A stretch of 64,000 nt of DNA, taken from Rubellimicrobium sp. CFH 75288. GTDB lineage: Bacteria > Pseudomonadota > Alphaproteobacteria > Rhodobacterales > Rhodobacteraceae. The stretch is from NCBI RefSeq assembly GCF_009904055.1, contig NZ_WYDP01000010.1, positions 1 through 64,000 of the forward strand. Reading direction: 5' to 3'. How positions within the stretch are numbered: the stretch's first letter is position 1; every line of letters begins with the position of its first letter. The position numbers were made by a program, and so were the translations under genes. The notes under the pieces were generated by a model. The model was not told the DNA's origin, made no database searches, and worked only from the letters and a program-made list of their open reading frames with translations. Positions 46,149 through 54,892 of this stretch are shown here, in pieces.

Positions 46149-47657
46149 TCAGCCCTCGCCCCCCGCGCGGGCCGGTCCCGTCTCGATCCAGGTCTCGAGG
46201 AGGCGGGCGGCCTCCTCTCCGCGGGCCTCGATCAGACGGCGCAGACGGGCAGCCGGCTCTTCGGGGGAGGATGGGGCCGACGGCAGGGCGGTCGGCAGGG
46301 GCATCGGGGCCAGAGCCGCCGGCGGAGCCGCCGGGGCCGGAGTCGGCGCGGGCGGCCGCAGAAGCGGACGCAGCACGAACAGACCGAGGCCCAGCGCCAC
46401 CGCGGCGAGGAGAAGGGGGCGGAGCAGCGCCATGCCGTTGCGCACCGGGCCCTGCGGCAGAGCAGGCTCCGAACCCGGCAGCAGCACGCCCTCGAAGGGC
46501 ATGGAGCGGACGGTGATCGCGTCGCCCCGCCCCTCGTCGAGCCCCACGGCCGAGGCCACGAGCGCCCCGAGCGCGGCCAGCTCGTCGGCGGAACGCGGAC
46601 GGGGGCTGCCGCCGGGCTCCTCCGGGGGCAGGTCGTTGACCAGAACGGCGACCGTGAGCCGCCGCACGGCCCCCGGCGCGCGCAGCACCTCGCGGCTCGT
46701 CTCCGACAGGTCGTAGTTCGTCGTCGTGCGTGCCGTCGTCTCGCTGGAGGCCGTCCCCGTGCCGGCCGCATCGCCGTCGGGCAGGTTCGAGGCCACCGTC
46801 ACCGGGCCGTCCGCACCCCGGCTGGAGGTCTCGGTCTCCTCCATCTCGGTGGAGATGGCGACGCGGCTCTCCGGGTCGAGCCGGCGCTCCGTCACCGTTT
46901 CCGTCTCGGTGACGGTCTCGACCGCTACCTCGACCACCGCATTGCCGGGTCCGACGCGGGCCTCGACCAGCCGCAGGGCCCGTTCGCGCAGCGCGTCGGC
47001 GCGGCTGTCGGGGGCCGCCTCGGCGGCGTCGGCGACAAGGCCGGTCGCCGCGTCGATGACGGCCACCCGGCCGGGGTCGAGCCCGGCCACGGCCGCCGCG
47101 ACCAGATGGCGAAGGGCACGCGCCTGTCCCGGCGGAAGGGGTCCGCCGCTCGTGGCGACCGTGACGGCGGCGGAGGCGCGTTCGGGCGCGCGGAACGGCC
47201 GTGACCCGCCGGCCGAGATGTGCACCCGCGCCGTGCGGACGCCCGGAACGGCCAGGATGGTCCGAGCCAGTTCGCCCTCCTTGGCGCGCCAGTAGGCGGC
47301 GTCGAACATCTGCGCCGTGGTCCCGAAGCCCGACAGGCCGTCGAGCAGCTCGTAGCCCCGGGCGGACGGTGCGGGCAGACCCTGTGCCGCCAGGGTGACG
47401 CGCTCGAGGTCGCGTGCGGCCGCGGCGACCCAGACGGCATCGCCGCGCACCTCGTGCGCGACCCCCCGCGCCGCGAGCGCGGCCACCACCTCTCCGGCCG
47501 TGCCGGGTTCGAGACCGGCATAGAGCAGCGCCATCTCGCCCGATCCGGTGGGGCGCGCCAGCGCCAGGACGGCCGCAAGGATCGCCAGCGTCGCACCGAC
47601 CACGGCGGCACGGCGGCGCGCGTCCAGACCCCCCCAGACCTGAGCCAACCCCGTCAT
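46149..47657 (-). CDS. fliF: Flagellar MS-ring protein FliF
   Basis: A 502-residue MS-ring protein. Two membrane helices (about residues 17-36 and 415-440) flank the periplasmic ring-building motifs; ALLYAGLEPGTAGEVVAAL, EGELARTILAVPGVRTARVH and TTNYDLSETSREVLRAPG are typical. The C-terminal cytoplasmic tail ends with LRRLIEARGEEAARLLETWI, the FliG-binding helix, so a FliG must exist elsewhere. It is the first gene of the leftward fliF-fliH-fliN-fliP operon. Confidence 0.95.
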   Translation of the reverse strand: MTGLAQVWGGLDARRRAAVVGATLAILAAVLALARPTGSGEMALLYAGLEPGTAGEVVAALAARGVAHEVRGDAVWVAAAARDLERVTLAAQGLPAPSARGYELLDGLSGFGTTAQMFDAAYWRAKEGELARTILAVPGVRTARVHISAGGSRPFRAPERASAAVTVATSGGPLPPGQARALRHLVAAAVAGLDPGRVAVIDAATGLVADAAEAAPDSRADALRERALRLVEARVGPGNAVVEVAVETVTETETVTERRLDPESRVAISTEMEETETSSRGADGPVTVASNLPDGDAAGTGTASSETTARTTTNYDLSETSREVLRAPGAVRRLTVAVLVNDLPPEEPGGSPRPRSADELAALGALVASAVGLDEGRGDAITVRSMPFEGVLLPGSEPALPQGPVRNGMALLRPLLLAAVALGLGLFVLRPLLRPPAPTPAPAAPPAALAPMPLPTALPSAPSSPEEPAARLRRLIEARGEEAARLLETWIETGPARAGGEG

Positions 47658-47716
47658 CCGAATCCCCCGGCCCCAGACCGGCCTTCTGGCCTCCGATGCG
47701 TTTTCTCATGGCCGTC

Positions 47717-47731
47717 TTAAGATTCGGTTAG
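47717..47731. promoter_or_regulatory. CtrA-like box between fliF and fliL
   Basis: TTAA-GATTCGG-TTAG lies in the 123-base gap between the divergent fliF and fliL operons, 49 bases before the fliL ATG and 59 before the fliF ATG. Twelve of its bases, TAAGATTCGGTT, are repeated exactly at 61698-61709 between flgB and fliI. Confidence 0.5.
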
Positions 47732-47780
47732 CACCTGCGGGTGTATGACGACCCTGCCGCATCACCGGGGCGAGTCGTCC

Positions 47781-48251
47781 ATGACCTCCGACGCCACCAT
47801 CACCCCCACAGGGGACACGCCGCCGCCACGGTCTCGCCGGCCGCTTCTTGTCGGTCTCGCGCTCGCCCTGATCGGTGCGGCCGGGGGGTTCGGCGCGGTG
47901 CGGCTGGGACTGGCGGAGCGGAGCGGAGCGGATCCCCTTCCGCCTCCGCGCGCGTCCATGGCGTTCGTGCCGCTGCCCGCCCTCGTGGTGAACCTGCCGG
48001 GCGAGGGGCGGCGGCTGCTGCGCTTCGCGGCCCAGCTCGAGGTGCCGCCTCCCCACGTCACCGAGGTCGAGGCCCTCGTGCCGCGCGTCGCCGACGTGCT
48101 CAACGGCTATCTGCGCACGCTCGAGCCGCGCGAGCTGGAACCCGCGGACGCGCTGCTGCGGCTGCGCGCACAGATGCTGCACCGGGTTCAGGTCGTCGCC
48201 GGCCCCGGCCGCGTGCGCGACCTGCTGGTGATGGAATTCGTTCTCAACTGA
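47781..48251 (+). CDS. fliL: Flagellar basal body-associated protein FliL
   Basis: A 156-residue protein with one membrane helix (about 20-38) and a periplasmic domain containing FVPLPALVVNLPGEGRRLLRFAAQLEV-like FliL sequence (residues 60-90) and LRAQMLHRVQVVAG. FliL surrounds the stator and supports torque. The ATG at 47781 is preferred to one at 47745, which lies only 13 bases after the CtrA-like box. It opens the long rightward operon to flhB. Confidence 0.85.
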   Translation: MTSDATITPTGDTPPPRSRRPLLVGLALALIGAAGGFGAVRLGLAERSGADPLPPPRASMAFVPLPALVVNLPGEGRRLLRFAAQLEVPPPHVTEVEALVPRVADVLNGYLRTLEPRELEPADALLRLRAQMLHRVQVVAGPGRVRDLLVMEFVLN

Positions 48252-48266
48252 TTCGCGGATCTCGTC

Positions 48267-48623
48267 ATGCCGATCCTGTCCGATCTGAGCGACACGCTGC
48301 TGGCCGCCGGGGCTCTGGCGGCCGCACTCTACTGTCTCGTGCTGAGCCGCCGGCTGCGCCGGTTCACCGACCTCGAACGCGGGGTCGGCGGTGCCGTCGC
48401 CATCCTCTCCGCGCAGGTGGACGACCTCACCCGTGCGCTGGGACGCGCCGACGGGGCCGCGCGCGATTCGGCGGCGGCGCTGGCGCAGGCCTCCGACCGG
48501 GCCGAGGCGGCGGGACGGCGGCTCGAACTGATGCTCGCGGCGCTGCACGACCTGCCCCAGGGCGACGGGCCCGCCCTGCCCGTCTTCGTCCGTCATCCCG
48601 AGGCGGCGGGGCGCCGCCCATGA
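48267..48623 (+). CDS. Small membrane-anchored flagellar-cluster protein
   Basis: A 118-residue protein with one N-terminal helix (about 8-26), the basic patch SRRLRRFTDLERG, and a helical, probably coiled-coil remainder. The layout is that of DUF6468-like proteins found in alphaproteobacterial flagellar clusters, though I am not certain of the family. Function unknown. Its stop overlaps the ATG of the MotE-like gene. Confidence 0.65.
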   Translation: MPILSDLSDTLLAAGALAAALYCLVLSRRLRRFTDLERGVGGAVAILSAQVDDLTRALGRADGAARDSAAALAQASDRAEAAGRRLELMLAALHDLPQGDGPALPVFVRHPEAAGRRP

Positions 48624-49156
48624 GCCGGACCGCCCGCCCGGCGCCGCGCCGCATCCTGCCCATGGCCGCGCTGTGCCTCGCCCTGTCGGCGGGTCTGCGC
48701 ACGCTCGCCGCGGCCGAAGGCGGAGCCGCCACCCCTCCCGCGCCCCCTCCGCCTCCTGCCGAGGTCCTCGCCGCCTTCGCCGCGCGCGAGGAGCGGCTGG
48801 CCGGGCGCGAGCGCTCGCTCGCGGAGCGGGCGGCCGCCCTGGCCGAGGCCGAGGCGGCGCTCGCCGCCCAGATCGCCGCGCTGGAGCGGGCGGAGGCCGC
48901 CCTGGCTGCCACCCTCGCCCGGGCCGAGGCCGGCGCCGAGGCCGACCTCGCCCGCCTCGCCCGCGTCTACGAGGCCATGCGCCCGCGCGACGCGGCGGCC
49001 CTGTTCGCCCGGATGGACCCGGCCTTCGCGGCGGGCTTTCTCGGGCTGATGCGGCCCGAGCCCGCCGCGGCCCTGATGGGCGAGATGGCACCCGATGCGG
49101 CCCACGCGGTCAGCGCGGTGCTCGCCGGCCGGAACGCCCGGGCGCCGGCGCCATGA
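48620..49156 (+). CDS. MotE-like periplasmic coiled-coil protein
   Basis: A 178-residue protein with a signal or anchor sequence (about 1-32), a Pro-rich linker, a long Glu/Ala/Arg coiled coil (about 48-112) and a C-terminal MgtE-N-like domain, RVYEAMRPRDAAALFARMDPAFAAGFLGLM. This is the layout of MotE of Sinorhizobium, a periplasmic chaperone for the stator protein MotC, and of FlgN/FliK-region homologues. motA follows 52 bases later, consistent with a stator role. Confidence 0.7.
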   Translation: MSRTARPAPRRILPMAALCLALSAGLRTLAAAEGGAATPPAPPPPPAEVLAAFAAREERLAGRERSLAERAAALAEAEAALAAQIAALERAEAALAATLARAEAGAEADLARLARVYEAMRPRDAAALFARMDPAFAAGFLGLMRPEPAAALMGEMAPDAAHAVSAVLAGRNARAPAP

Positions 49157-49208
49157 GACCGGCCCGCCCCCGCGGCAACCCTGCCCCCCGATCCGGATGG
49201 AGGCTCCC

Positions 49209-50075
49209 GTGACCGCCCTTGTCGGCATCGTGCTCGTCGTCGTGATGGTCTTCGGCGGCTACCTTCTGGCCGGGGGCAAGCTCGCCATCATCCTCAAGGC
49301 CCTTCCCTTCGAGTTCATGATGATCGCCGGGGCGGCCGCGGGCGCCTTCGCCCTGGCCAATGACGGCGCGGCGATCCGCCACACCTTGCGCGACCTGACG
49401 CGTGTGGCCTCGGGGCCGCGCTGGCGCCCCGGCGACTATCGCGACTTGCTCTGCCTGCTCTTTGCCCTGATCCGGGTGAGCCGCTCGAATCCCGTCGCCC
49501 TCGAGCAGCATGTCGAGCAGCCCGCAAGCTCCCCGCTCTTCGGGCGCTATCCGCGCATCCTCGCCGATGCCGAAGCCGTGGGCCTGATCTGCGACACGCT
49601 GCGCGCGGGCAGCATGAACTACGACGACCCCCACCAGGTCGAGGCCGTGCTCGAGGCGCGGCGCGAGGCGCATCGCCAGCATGCGCTGCACTCCGCCCAT
49701 GCGCTGCAATCGGTGGCCGACGCCCTGCCCGCGCTGGGCATCGTTGCGGCGGTGCTCGGGGTTATCAAGACGATGTCCTCCATCGACCAGCCGCCCGAGG
49801 TTCTGGGCAAGATGATCGGCGGCGCGCTGGTCGGCACCTTTCTGGGGGTGTTCCTCGCCTACGGGTTCGTCGGGCCGGTGGCGGCGCGCCTGCGCCACCT
49901 CGCGGAGGAGGACGGCCACTTCTACGACCTGATCCGCCAGGTCCTGGTCGCCAATCTCCATGCCCATCCGCCGCAACTCTGTATCGAGGCGGGACGGCAG
50001 GCCATGCCGGGCCGGCTGCGGCCCGGCTTCGGCGATCTGGAGGAGTCGCTGCGCAGCGCACGGGAGGCCGCATGA
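49209..50075 (+). CDS. motA: Flagellar stator protein MotA
   Basis: A 288-residue stator subunit with four membrane helices. GIVLVVVMVFGGYLLAGGKL, LLCLLFALIRVSRSNPVALEQHVE (cytoplasmic charged loop) and ADALPALGIVAAVLGVIKTM are characteristic. The GTG at 49209 has GGAGG five bases upstream; an ATG at 49197 would add four residues. Its stop overlaps the next ATG by four bases. It pairs with MotB, encoded at 38.6 kb. Confidence 0.93.
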   Translation: MTALVGIVLVVVMVFGGYLLAGGKLAIILKALPFEFMMIAGAAAGAFALANDGAAIRHTLRDLTRVASGPRWRPGDYRDLLCLLFALIRVSRSNPVALEQHVEQPASSPLFGRYPRILADAEAVGLICDTLRAGSMNYDDPHQVEAVLEARREAHRQHALHSAHALQSVADALPALGIVAAVLGVIKTMSSIDQPPEVLGKMIGGALVGTFLGVFLAYGFVGPVAARLRHLAEEDGHFYDLIRQVLVANLHAHPPQLCIEAGRQAMPGRLRPGFGDLEESLRSAREAA

Positions 50076-52048
50076 TCCCGCTCCGCCTGTGCCGTGCGGC
50101 CGCGCTGGCCGGTTTCGGACTTCTGTCCGCCGCCCCCGCGACAGCCCTTCCGGTGACCGTCCGGGGCGGCGAGCATGGCCCCTTCACCCGGTTGGTGCTG
50201 ACCATTCCGCCCGGAGCGGACTGGCATCTCGAACCGGTGGCGGGCGGGCTCGTGCTGCACCTCTCCGCAGGCGCTCCGTTCGACCTCCGCCGCGCCTTCG
50301 ACCGGATCGGCCGGTCCCGGATCGCCGCGCTGACCGACGAGGGGACGGGCCGTCTGCACCTTCACGTTCCCTGCGACTGCCATGCCGAAGCGTTCCTGTT
50401 CCGCCCCGGCGGTCTGGTCATCGACATCCATGACGGGCCCGGCGTGCTCGCGCCCCTGCCGTCCGGCGGGCCGGAGCCGACCCTGCCCCCCGATGCCGCC
50501 GCCTCCGCCCCGCCGCTCGCGCCGCCCGCGCCGGACGGGCCGGCTCGGCCGTCCCTCGCCGTCGCGACCGAGGGGGACGTCCTGCGCGGCGTGGCCGATG
50601 CGGCATCGAGGGGCCTTCTCGATCCCGTCCCCCCCCAGGCGGGCCGCCTGAACGGAGCGCCTCCGCCGCCCTGGCCCGAACCGGGCGGCCGCGCCCCGGG
50701 CCTGGCCCTGCGCAGCGGGGCGGACCGGGACGACCCGGCCGCGGCGCCGGCTCTCGGCCGCTCGGGCGAGCGCTGTCGGCCCCCTTCGGACTTCGCCATC
50801 GCCGACTGGGCGGCCGGGGCCGATTTCGGCGCGGAGACCGCCCCTCTCCTGGCCCGTCTCACCGATGCGCGCGACAAGCCCGACCCGGACACCGTCGAAG
50901 CCCTGGCGCGCACCTTTCTGGCCTTCGGTTTCGGGCGCGAGGCGGAACGCACCCTCGATCTCGACGGCGCCGCCTCGCGCGAGCGCGACGGGCTGCGCCT
51001 GCTCGCCCGCCTGATCGAGGGCGAGGACCAGCCCGCCGGCGCGCTGGCCGATCAGGCCGGATGCCTTGGCCCGGTGGCGCTCTGGGGCGCGCTCGCCCGC
51101 GGCAGCGTGGCCGGGGCGGACCCCCACGAGCGGGCGGCCATCGTCGTCGCCCTGCGCGCGCTGCCGCCCCCCCTGCGCAGCCTCCTGGCCCCGCGGCTGG
51201 CCCGCCTGGCGCTGGCGGACGGCGATGCCGCGGGGGCGGGGCTCCTGCTCGAGGCGGCGCCGGAGGGGATCGGCGGCGTCGAGATCGCGGTGCTGGAGGC
51301 GGGCATCGCCGGGCTCCGCCACGGACCCGGAGCCGAGATCGCCGCCCTGTCCGATCTGGCCCGGCACGAGCCGCGGCTTCCGGCCGGGGCAATGGTCCGG
51401 CTTCTGCATCTCCTGGAGGCGAACGGCACCGCTGCGCCCGAAGACCTGCTCGCCCTGGCGCGCCTCCGCCGGGCCGAACTGCGCCACGAGCCCGAAGCGC
51501 TGGCGCTCCTGCTCGGCGAGGCGCGCCTGCAGGCGGCCGCCGGATCGTGGGACGCCGCCCTCGACCTGCTGGCAGAGGCCCGCCGCGACCGCCCCGGCGC
51601 GGCGGTCGAGCAGGCCCTCTCGGACGTGGTCGCCGATCTGGTGCGACAGGCACCGGACACGGACTTCCTGACGCTTGCGCTCACGCGCCTGCCGCCGCGC
51701 CTGCCCGAACGAGCCGGCAACGCCGTCGCCCGCCGCCTGCTGGCGATGGGGTTTCCCGATGCGGCGGCGGAGCGTCTCTCGGGCCCCCTGACCGGGCGGG
51801 CGGGCCGCCTCCTCCTGGCCGAGACGGCGCTGGCGCTCGGCGACCCCGCGAGAGCGCTCGCCGCTCTCGACGGCCTGCGCGGCGAGCGGGCGGAGGCCTT
51901 GCGCCGGGGGGCCCTCGCGCCGGCGCCCCCCGCACCGTCCCCGACCGATCCGCCCCCGCCCCCCGACGGCCCCCTTGCGGCAGGCCGGATCGCGCTGGAC
52001 CAGGCCGCGGCGGCGCGGCTTCGCGCCCTGGCGCTTCTGGACGGATGA
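50072..52048 (+). CDS. Large exported protein of unknown function in the flagellar operon
   Basis: A 658-residue protein with a signal peptide (about 1-25, ending TALP). The N-terminal 100 residues (VTVRGGEHGPFTRLVLTIPPG and FRPGGLVIDIHDGPG) look like a beta-rich, AMIN-like envelope domain. A Pro/Ala-rich linker of about 130 residues follows, then an all-helical, repeat-like C-terminal half of about 380 residues (Ala/Leu/Arg-rich, TPR- or HEAT-like spacing). It is coupled to motA by a 4-base overlap and lies before a lytic transglycosylase. I do not recognise it; a periplasmic role around the stator or rod is inferred from context. Confidence 0.65.
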   Translation: MIPLRLCRAAALAGFGLLSAAPATALPVTVRGGEHGPFTRLVLTIPPGADWHLEPVAGGLVLHLSAGAPFDLRRAFDRIGRSRIAALTDEGTGRLHLHVPCDCHAEAFLFRPGGLVIDIHDGPGVLAPLPSGGPEPTLPPDAAASAPPLAPPAPDGPARPSLAVATEGDVLRGVADAASRGLLDPVPPQAGRLNGAPPPPWPEPGGRAPGLALRSGADRDDPAAAPALGRSGERCRPPSDFAIADWAAGADFGAETAPLLARLTDARDKPDPDTVEALARTFLAFGFGREAERTLDLDGAASRERDGLRLLARLIEGEDQPAGALADQAGCLGPVALWGALARGSVAGADPHERAAIVVALRALPPPLRSLLAPRLARLALADGDAAGAGLLLEAAPEGIGGVEIAVLEAGIAGLRHGPGAEIAALSDLARHEPRLPAGAMVRLLHLLEANGTAAPEDLLALARLRRAELRHEPEALALLLGEARLQAAAGSWDAALDLLAEARRDRPGAAVEQALSDVVADLVRQAPDTDFLTLALTRLPPRLPERAGNAVARRLLAMGFPDAAAERLSGPLTGRAGRLLLAETALALGDPARALAALDGLRGERAEALRRGALAPAPPAPSPTDPPPPPDGPLAAGRIALDQAAAARLRALALLDG

Positions 52049-52058
52049 ACCGGGCGGG

Positions 52059-52073
52059 TTAACAGTTTCTCAA
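52059..52073 (+). promoter_or_regulatory. CtrA-like box upstream of the transglycosylase gene (degenerate)
   Basis: TTAA-CAGTTTC-TCAA, one mismatch to TTAA-N7-TTAA, ends 45 bases before the transglycosylase ATG. It shares GTTTC in the spacer with the flgE box. It may give the flhA part of the operon its own promoter. Confidence 0.42.
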
Positions 52074-52118
52074 CCTTTCCGTGCCAGTCTGGGCGGCAAC
52101 GCAGAAGGGGTTCCACGC

Positions 52119-52778
52119 ATGATTCGCCTGTCCGCGCCGCCCGGCCGCCTGGCTGCGGTCGCGCTCCTCTGTCTTCTGACCGGACCGGACCCGGCGCTCG
52201 GGGACGAATCCGACCTCTGCCTCCGGGCGGCTGCGGATGCCGCGCGCCTGTCCGGCGTTCCGGCCGCGGTGCTGGCGGCCCTCACGCTGACGGAGACGGG
52301 GCGCGGCTCGCCCTTGCGCCCCTGGCCCTGGGCCGTCCACGCCGAGGGGCAGGGCCACTGGTTCCCCACACGGGAGGAGGCCGTGGCCTTTGCCGAAGGG
52401 CGCGTCGCGGCGGGCGTGACCAATCTCGACATCGGCTGCTTCCAGCTCAACTGGCGCTGGCACGGCGAGCATTTCGTCTCGCCCGCGCAGATGCTCGATC
52501 CCCTCGCCAATGCGAGCTACGCGGCCGCCTTCCTGAACCGCCTGCGCTCGGAGACCGATGGCTGGTCCGCGGCAGCCGGCGCCTTCCATTCGCGCTCGCC
52601 CGACCATGCGGCGCGCTACCGTGCCCGCTTCGACGCCCAGCTCGCCGCCCTGGACAGGGGAGGGCGGTCTGCCGGACCCGCACCGACCGCCGCCGGACGC
52701 GCGCGCGGCCCGCTGCCGCTGCTGCACGCGGGCGGAGCCGCGCCGCGGCTGGGCTCGCTCGTGCCCCTGGACGGCTGA
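52119..52778 (+). CDS. Lytic transglycosylase domain protein, flagellar
   Basis: A 219-residue exported protein with a signal peptide (about 1-28) and an SLT-type lysozyme-like domain (about 30-175). The likely catalytic Glu is in LTLTETGRGS; NLDIGCFQLNWRWHG and DPLANASYAAAFLNRL match flagellar transglycosylases. It would open the peptidoglycan for the rod, a task that FlgJ performs in enterobacteria. The C-terminal 50 residues are Gly/Arg/Pro-rich. flhA begins 4 bases after the stop. Confidence 0.85.
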   Translation: MIRLSAPPGRLAAVALLCLLTGPDPALGDESDLCLRAAADAARLSGVPAAVLAALTLTETGRGSPLRPWPWAVHAEGQGHWFPTREEAVAFAEGRVAAGVTNLDIGCFQLNWRWHGEHFVSPAQMLDPLANASYAAAFLNRLRSETDGWSAAAGAFHSRSPDHAARYRARFDAQLAALDRGGRSAGPAPTAAGRARGPLPLLHAGGAAPRLGSLVPLDG

Positions 52779-52782
52779 TCCG

Positions 52783-54849
52783 ATGCCCGCCCTCGCCGCC
52801 CTGCGGGCCGAGCCGCGCGTCCTTCTGGCCCTCGCCCTGATGGGGGTCATCGTGATGATGGTGCTGCCGGTCCCGGCCTGGCTGCTCGACATCGGCCTTG
52901 CGGCCAGCTTCGCGCTCGCCATCCTGATCTTCACGCTCGCCCTCTTCGTGGAGCGGCCGCTCGACTTCTCCGCCTTCCCCTCCATCCTGCTCGGGGCGCT
53001 GATGCTCCGGCTGGCGCTCAACGTCTCCTCCACCCGGCTGATCCTCTCCCGCGGGCACGAGGGCACCGACGCGGCCGGACAGGTGATCGAGGGGTTCGCC
53101 ATGTTCGTGATGGGCGGCCAGCCGCTCCTCGGCGTCGTCGTCTTCGGGGTGCTGCTGATCGTCAACTTCGTCGTCATCAACAAGGGCGCGGCCCGCATGG
53201 CCGAGGTGGGCGCGCGCTTCGCGCTCGACGCGATGCCGGGCCGACAGCTCGCGATCGACGCCGACCTCGCGTCCGGTGCCATCACCCACGAGGAAGCCAA
53301 GGCGCGCCGCGAGCGCGAGGGGCAGGAGACCACGTTCTTCGGCTCGCTCGACGGGGCGTCCAAGTTCGTCAAGGGCGATGCCGTGGCCGGGCTTCTCATC
53401 ACGGCGCTCAATCTGGTGATGGGTCTGGTCATGGGAACGGCCGTCCACGGCCTTCCCCTGTCCGATGCCTTGCGGACCTACGCCGTCCTCACCGTCGGCG
53501 ACGGTCTGGTCAGCCAGATCCCGGCCGTCATCATCGCGGTGGGCGCAGCCCTCCTGCTGGCCCATGGCGGCGCCAGGGAGCGGATGGATGCGGCCGTTCT
53601 GGGCCAGCTCGGCCGCCACCCCGCAGCCCTCGGTGCGGTGGCCGGCCTCATGGCCCTGTTCGCCGTCCTGCCCGGCATGCCCTTTGCGCCCTTTCTGGCC
53701 GGGTCGGCGCTGCTCGGAACCCTGGCCTGGCGGGCGGCCGCCCGTCTGTCCGCGCCCCTGCCCCCTGCGGCGGAGCCGCCCGGCCTCCGGCCGGGGTCGC
53801 TCGGGGATCTGCTCGACCTCGACGAGATCCATGTCGAGTTCGCCCCCGACCTGGTCGAGGTGGTCCTCGACCCCGCGACCGGGCTCGACATCCGCATCGG
53901 GACGATGCGCCGCCATGTCGCGCAAGGCTACGGCCTCATCCTGCCCGAGATCCGCCTGACCGACTCGGCCGCCCTGCCGGCGGGGCAGTACCGCATCCGC
54001 ATCCAGGGTGCCGAGGCGGCACGCGACACGGTCCGCCCCGGTCATCTGCTGGTCCTGATGGCGGGAGGGGCGGCCCCGGCCGGCGACGACGTGCGCGAGC
54101 CGGTCTATGGCGCCCCCGCGCGCTGGATCCCTTCCGCCGCCGGAGAGGAGGCCGCCCTCGCAGGACTGACGGTGGTCGGACCGGCCGAGGTCCTCGCGAC
54201 CCATCTGCTCGAGGTGGTGCGCGGCAATCTCGGCCGTCTGATGACGCTGCGCGCCCTCCGCCGGCTGCTCGACGAGATGACAAACCTCTCCGACCCGGCC
54301 CGCGCCGCGGCGAACCGTCGCCTGCTCGACGAGCTGATCCCCGAGCGGGTGCCGCCCGACCTGCTTCTGGCCGTGCTGCGGCTTCTGCTGGAGGAACGGG
54401 TGTCGATCCGCAACCTGCCGCTCATCCTCGAGGCGACCGCCGAGGGGCGCAGCCTGCACGCGACAGCCGAGGGGGTGCTCGAACATGTGCGGGCCCGCCT
54501 GGGCTTCCAGCTTGTGGCCGAACTTCGGCGGGCGGACGGGACGCTTCCGCTCATCCAGCTGGACCCCGGCTGGGAGGAGGTCTTTGCCGCGCATCAGATC
54601 GGACCGCCCGCCGGCCCGAGCGACGTGGCGCTGCCGCCCGACGCCTTCAACCGCCTGGCCGCCGCCATCGCCGAGGTGGTCGCGCGGGCCGCCGAGGGGG
54701 GCATCTCGCCCGCGCTGGTCACGTCCCAGCGCCGGCGGCGGTTCCTGCGCACCGTGCTCGCCTCCCGCGCCATCCCGAGCCCCGTGCTTTCCTTCGAGGA
54801 GATCGGCCCCGAGGCCCGGCCTGCCCTTGTCGGCACGGTGCCCGCATGA
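52783..54849 (+). CDS. flhA: Flagellar export gate protein FlhA
   Basis: A 688-residue FHIPEP-family gate protein. Eight helices in the N-terminal half (about 12-330), with RLALNVSSTRLIL and the FHIPEP loop REREGQETTFFGSLDGASKF, precede the cytoplasmic domain (about 350-680), which binds chaperone-substrate complexes. AMPGRQLAIDADL is also conserved. It starts 4 bases after the transglycosylase stop; fliR and flhB follow. Confidence 0.96.
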   Translation: MPALAALRAEPRVLLALALMGVIVMMVLPVPAWLLDIGLAASFALAILIFTLALFVERPLDFSAFPSILLGALMLRLALNVSSTRLILSRGHEGTDAAGQVIEGFAMFVMGGQPLLGVVVFGVLLIVNFVVINKGAARMAEVGARFALDAMPGRQLAIDADLASGAITHEEAKARREREGQETTFFGSLDGASKFVKGDAVAGLLITALNLVMGLVMGTAVHGLPLSDALRTYAVLTVGDGLVSQIPAVIIAVGAALLLAHGGARERMDAAVLGQLGRHPAALGAVAGLMALFAVLPGMPFAPFLAGSALLGTLAWRAAARLSAPLPPAAEPPGLRPGSLGDLLDLDEIHVEFAPDLVEVVLDPATGLDIRIGTMRRHVAQGYGLILPEIRLTDSAALPAGQYRIRIQGAEAARDTVRPGHLLVLMAGGAAPAGDDVREPVYGAPARWIPSAAGEEAALAGLTVVGPAEVLATHLLEVVRGNLGRLMTLRALRRLLDEMTNLSDPARAAANRRLLDELIPERVPPDLLLAVLRLLLEERVSIRNLPLILEATAEGRSLHATAEGVLEHVRARLGFQLVAELRRADGTLPLIQLDPGWEEVFAAHQIGPPAGPSDVALPPDAFNRLAAAIAEVVARAAEGGISPALVTSQRRRRFLRTVLASRAIPSPVLSFEEIGPEARPALVGTVPA

Positions 54850-54892
54850 GCGGGACCCGCCCTTCCGCCCGTCCCCTGCGGGAGCGGCCCTG

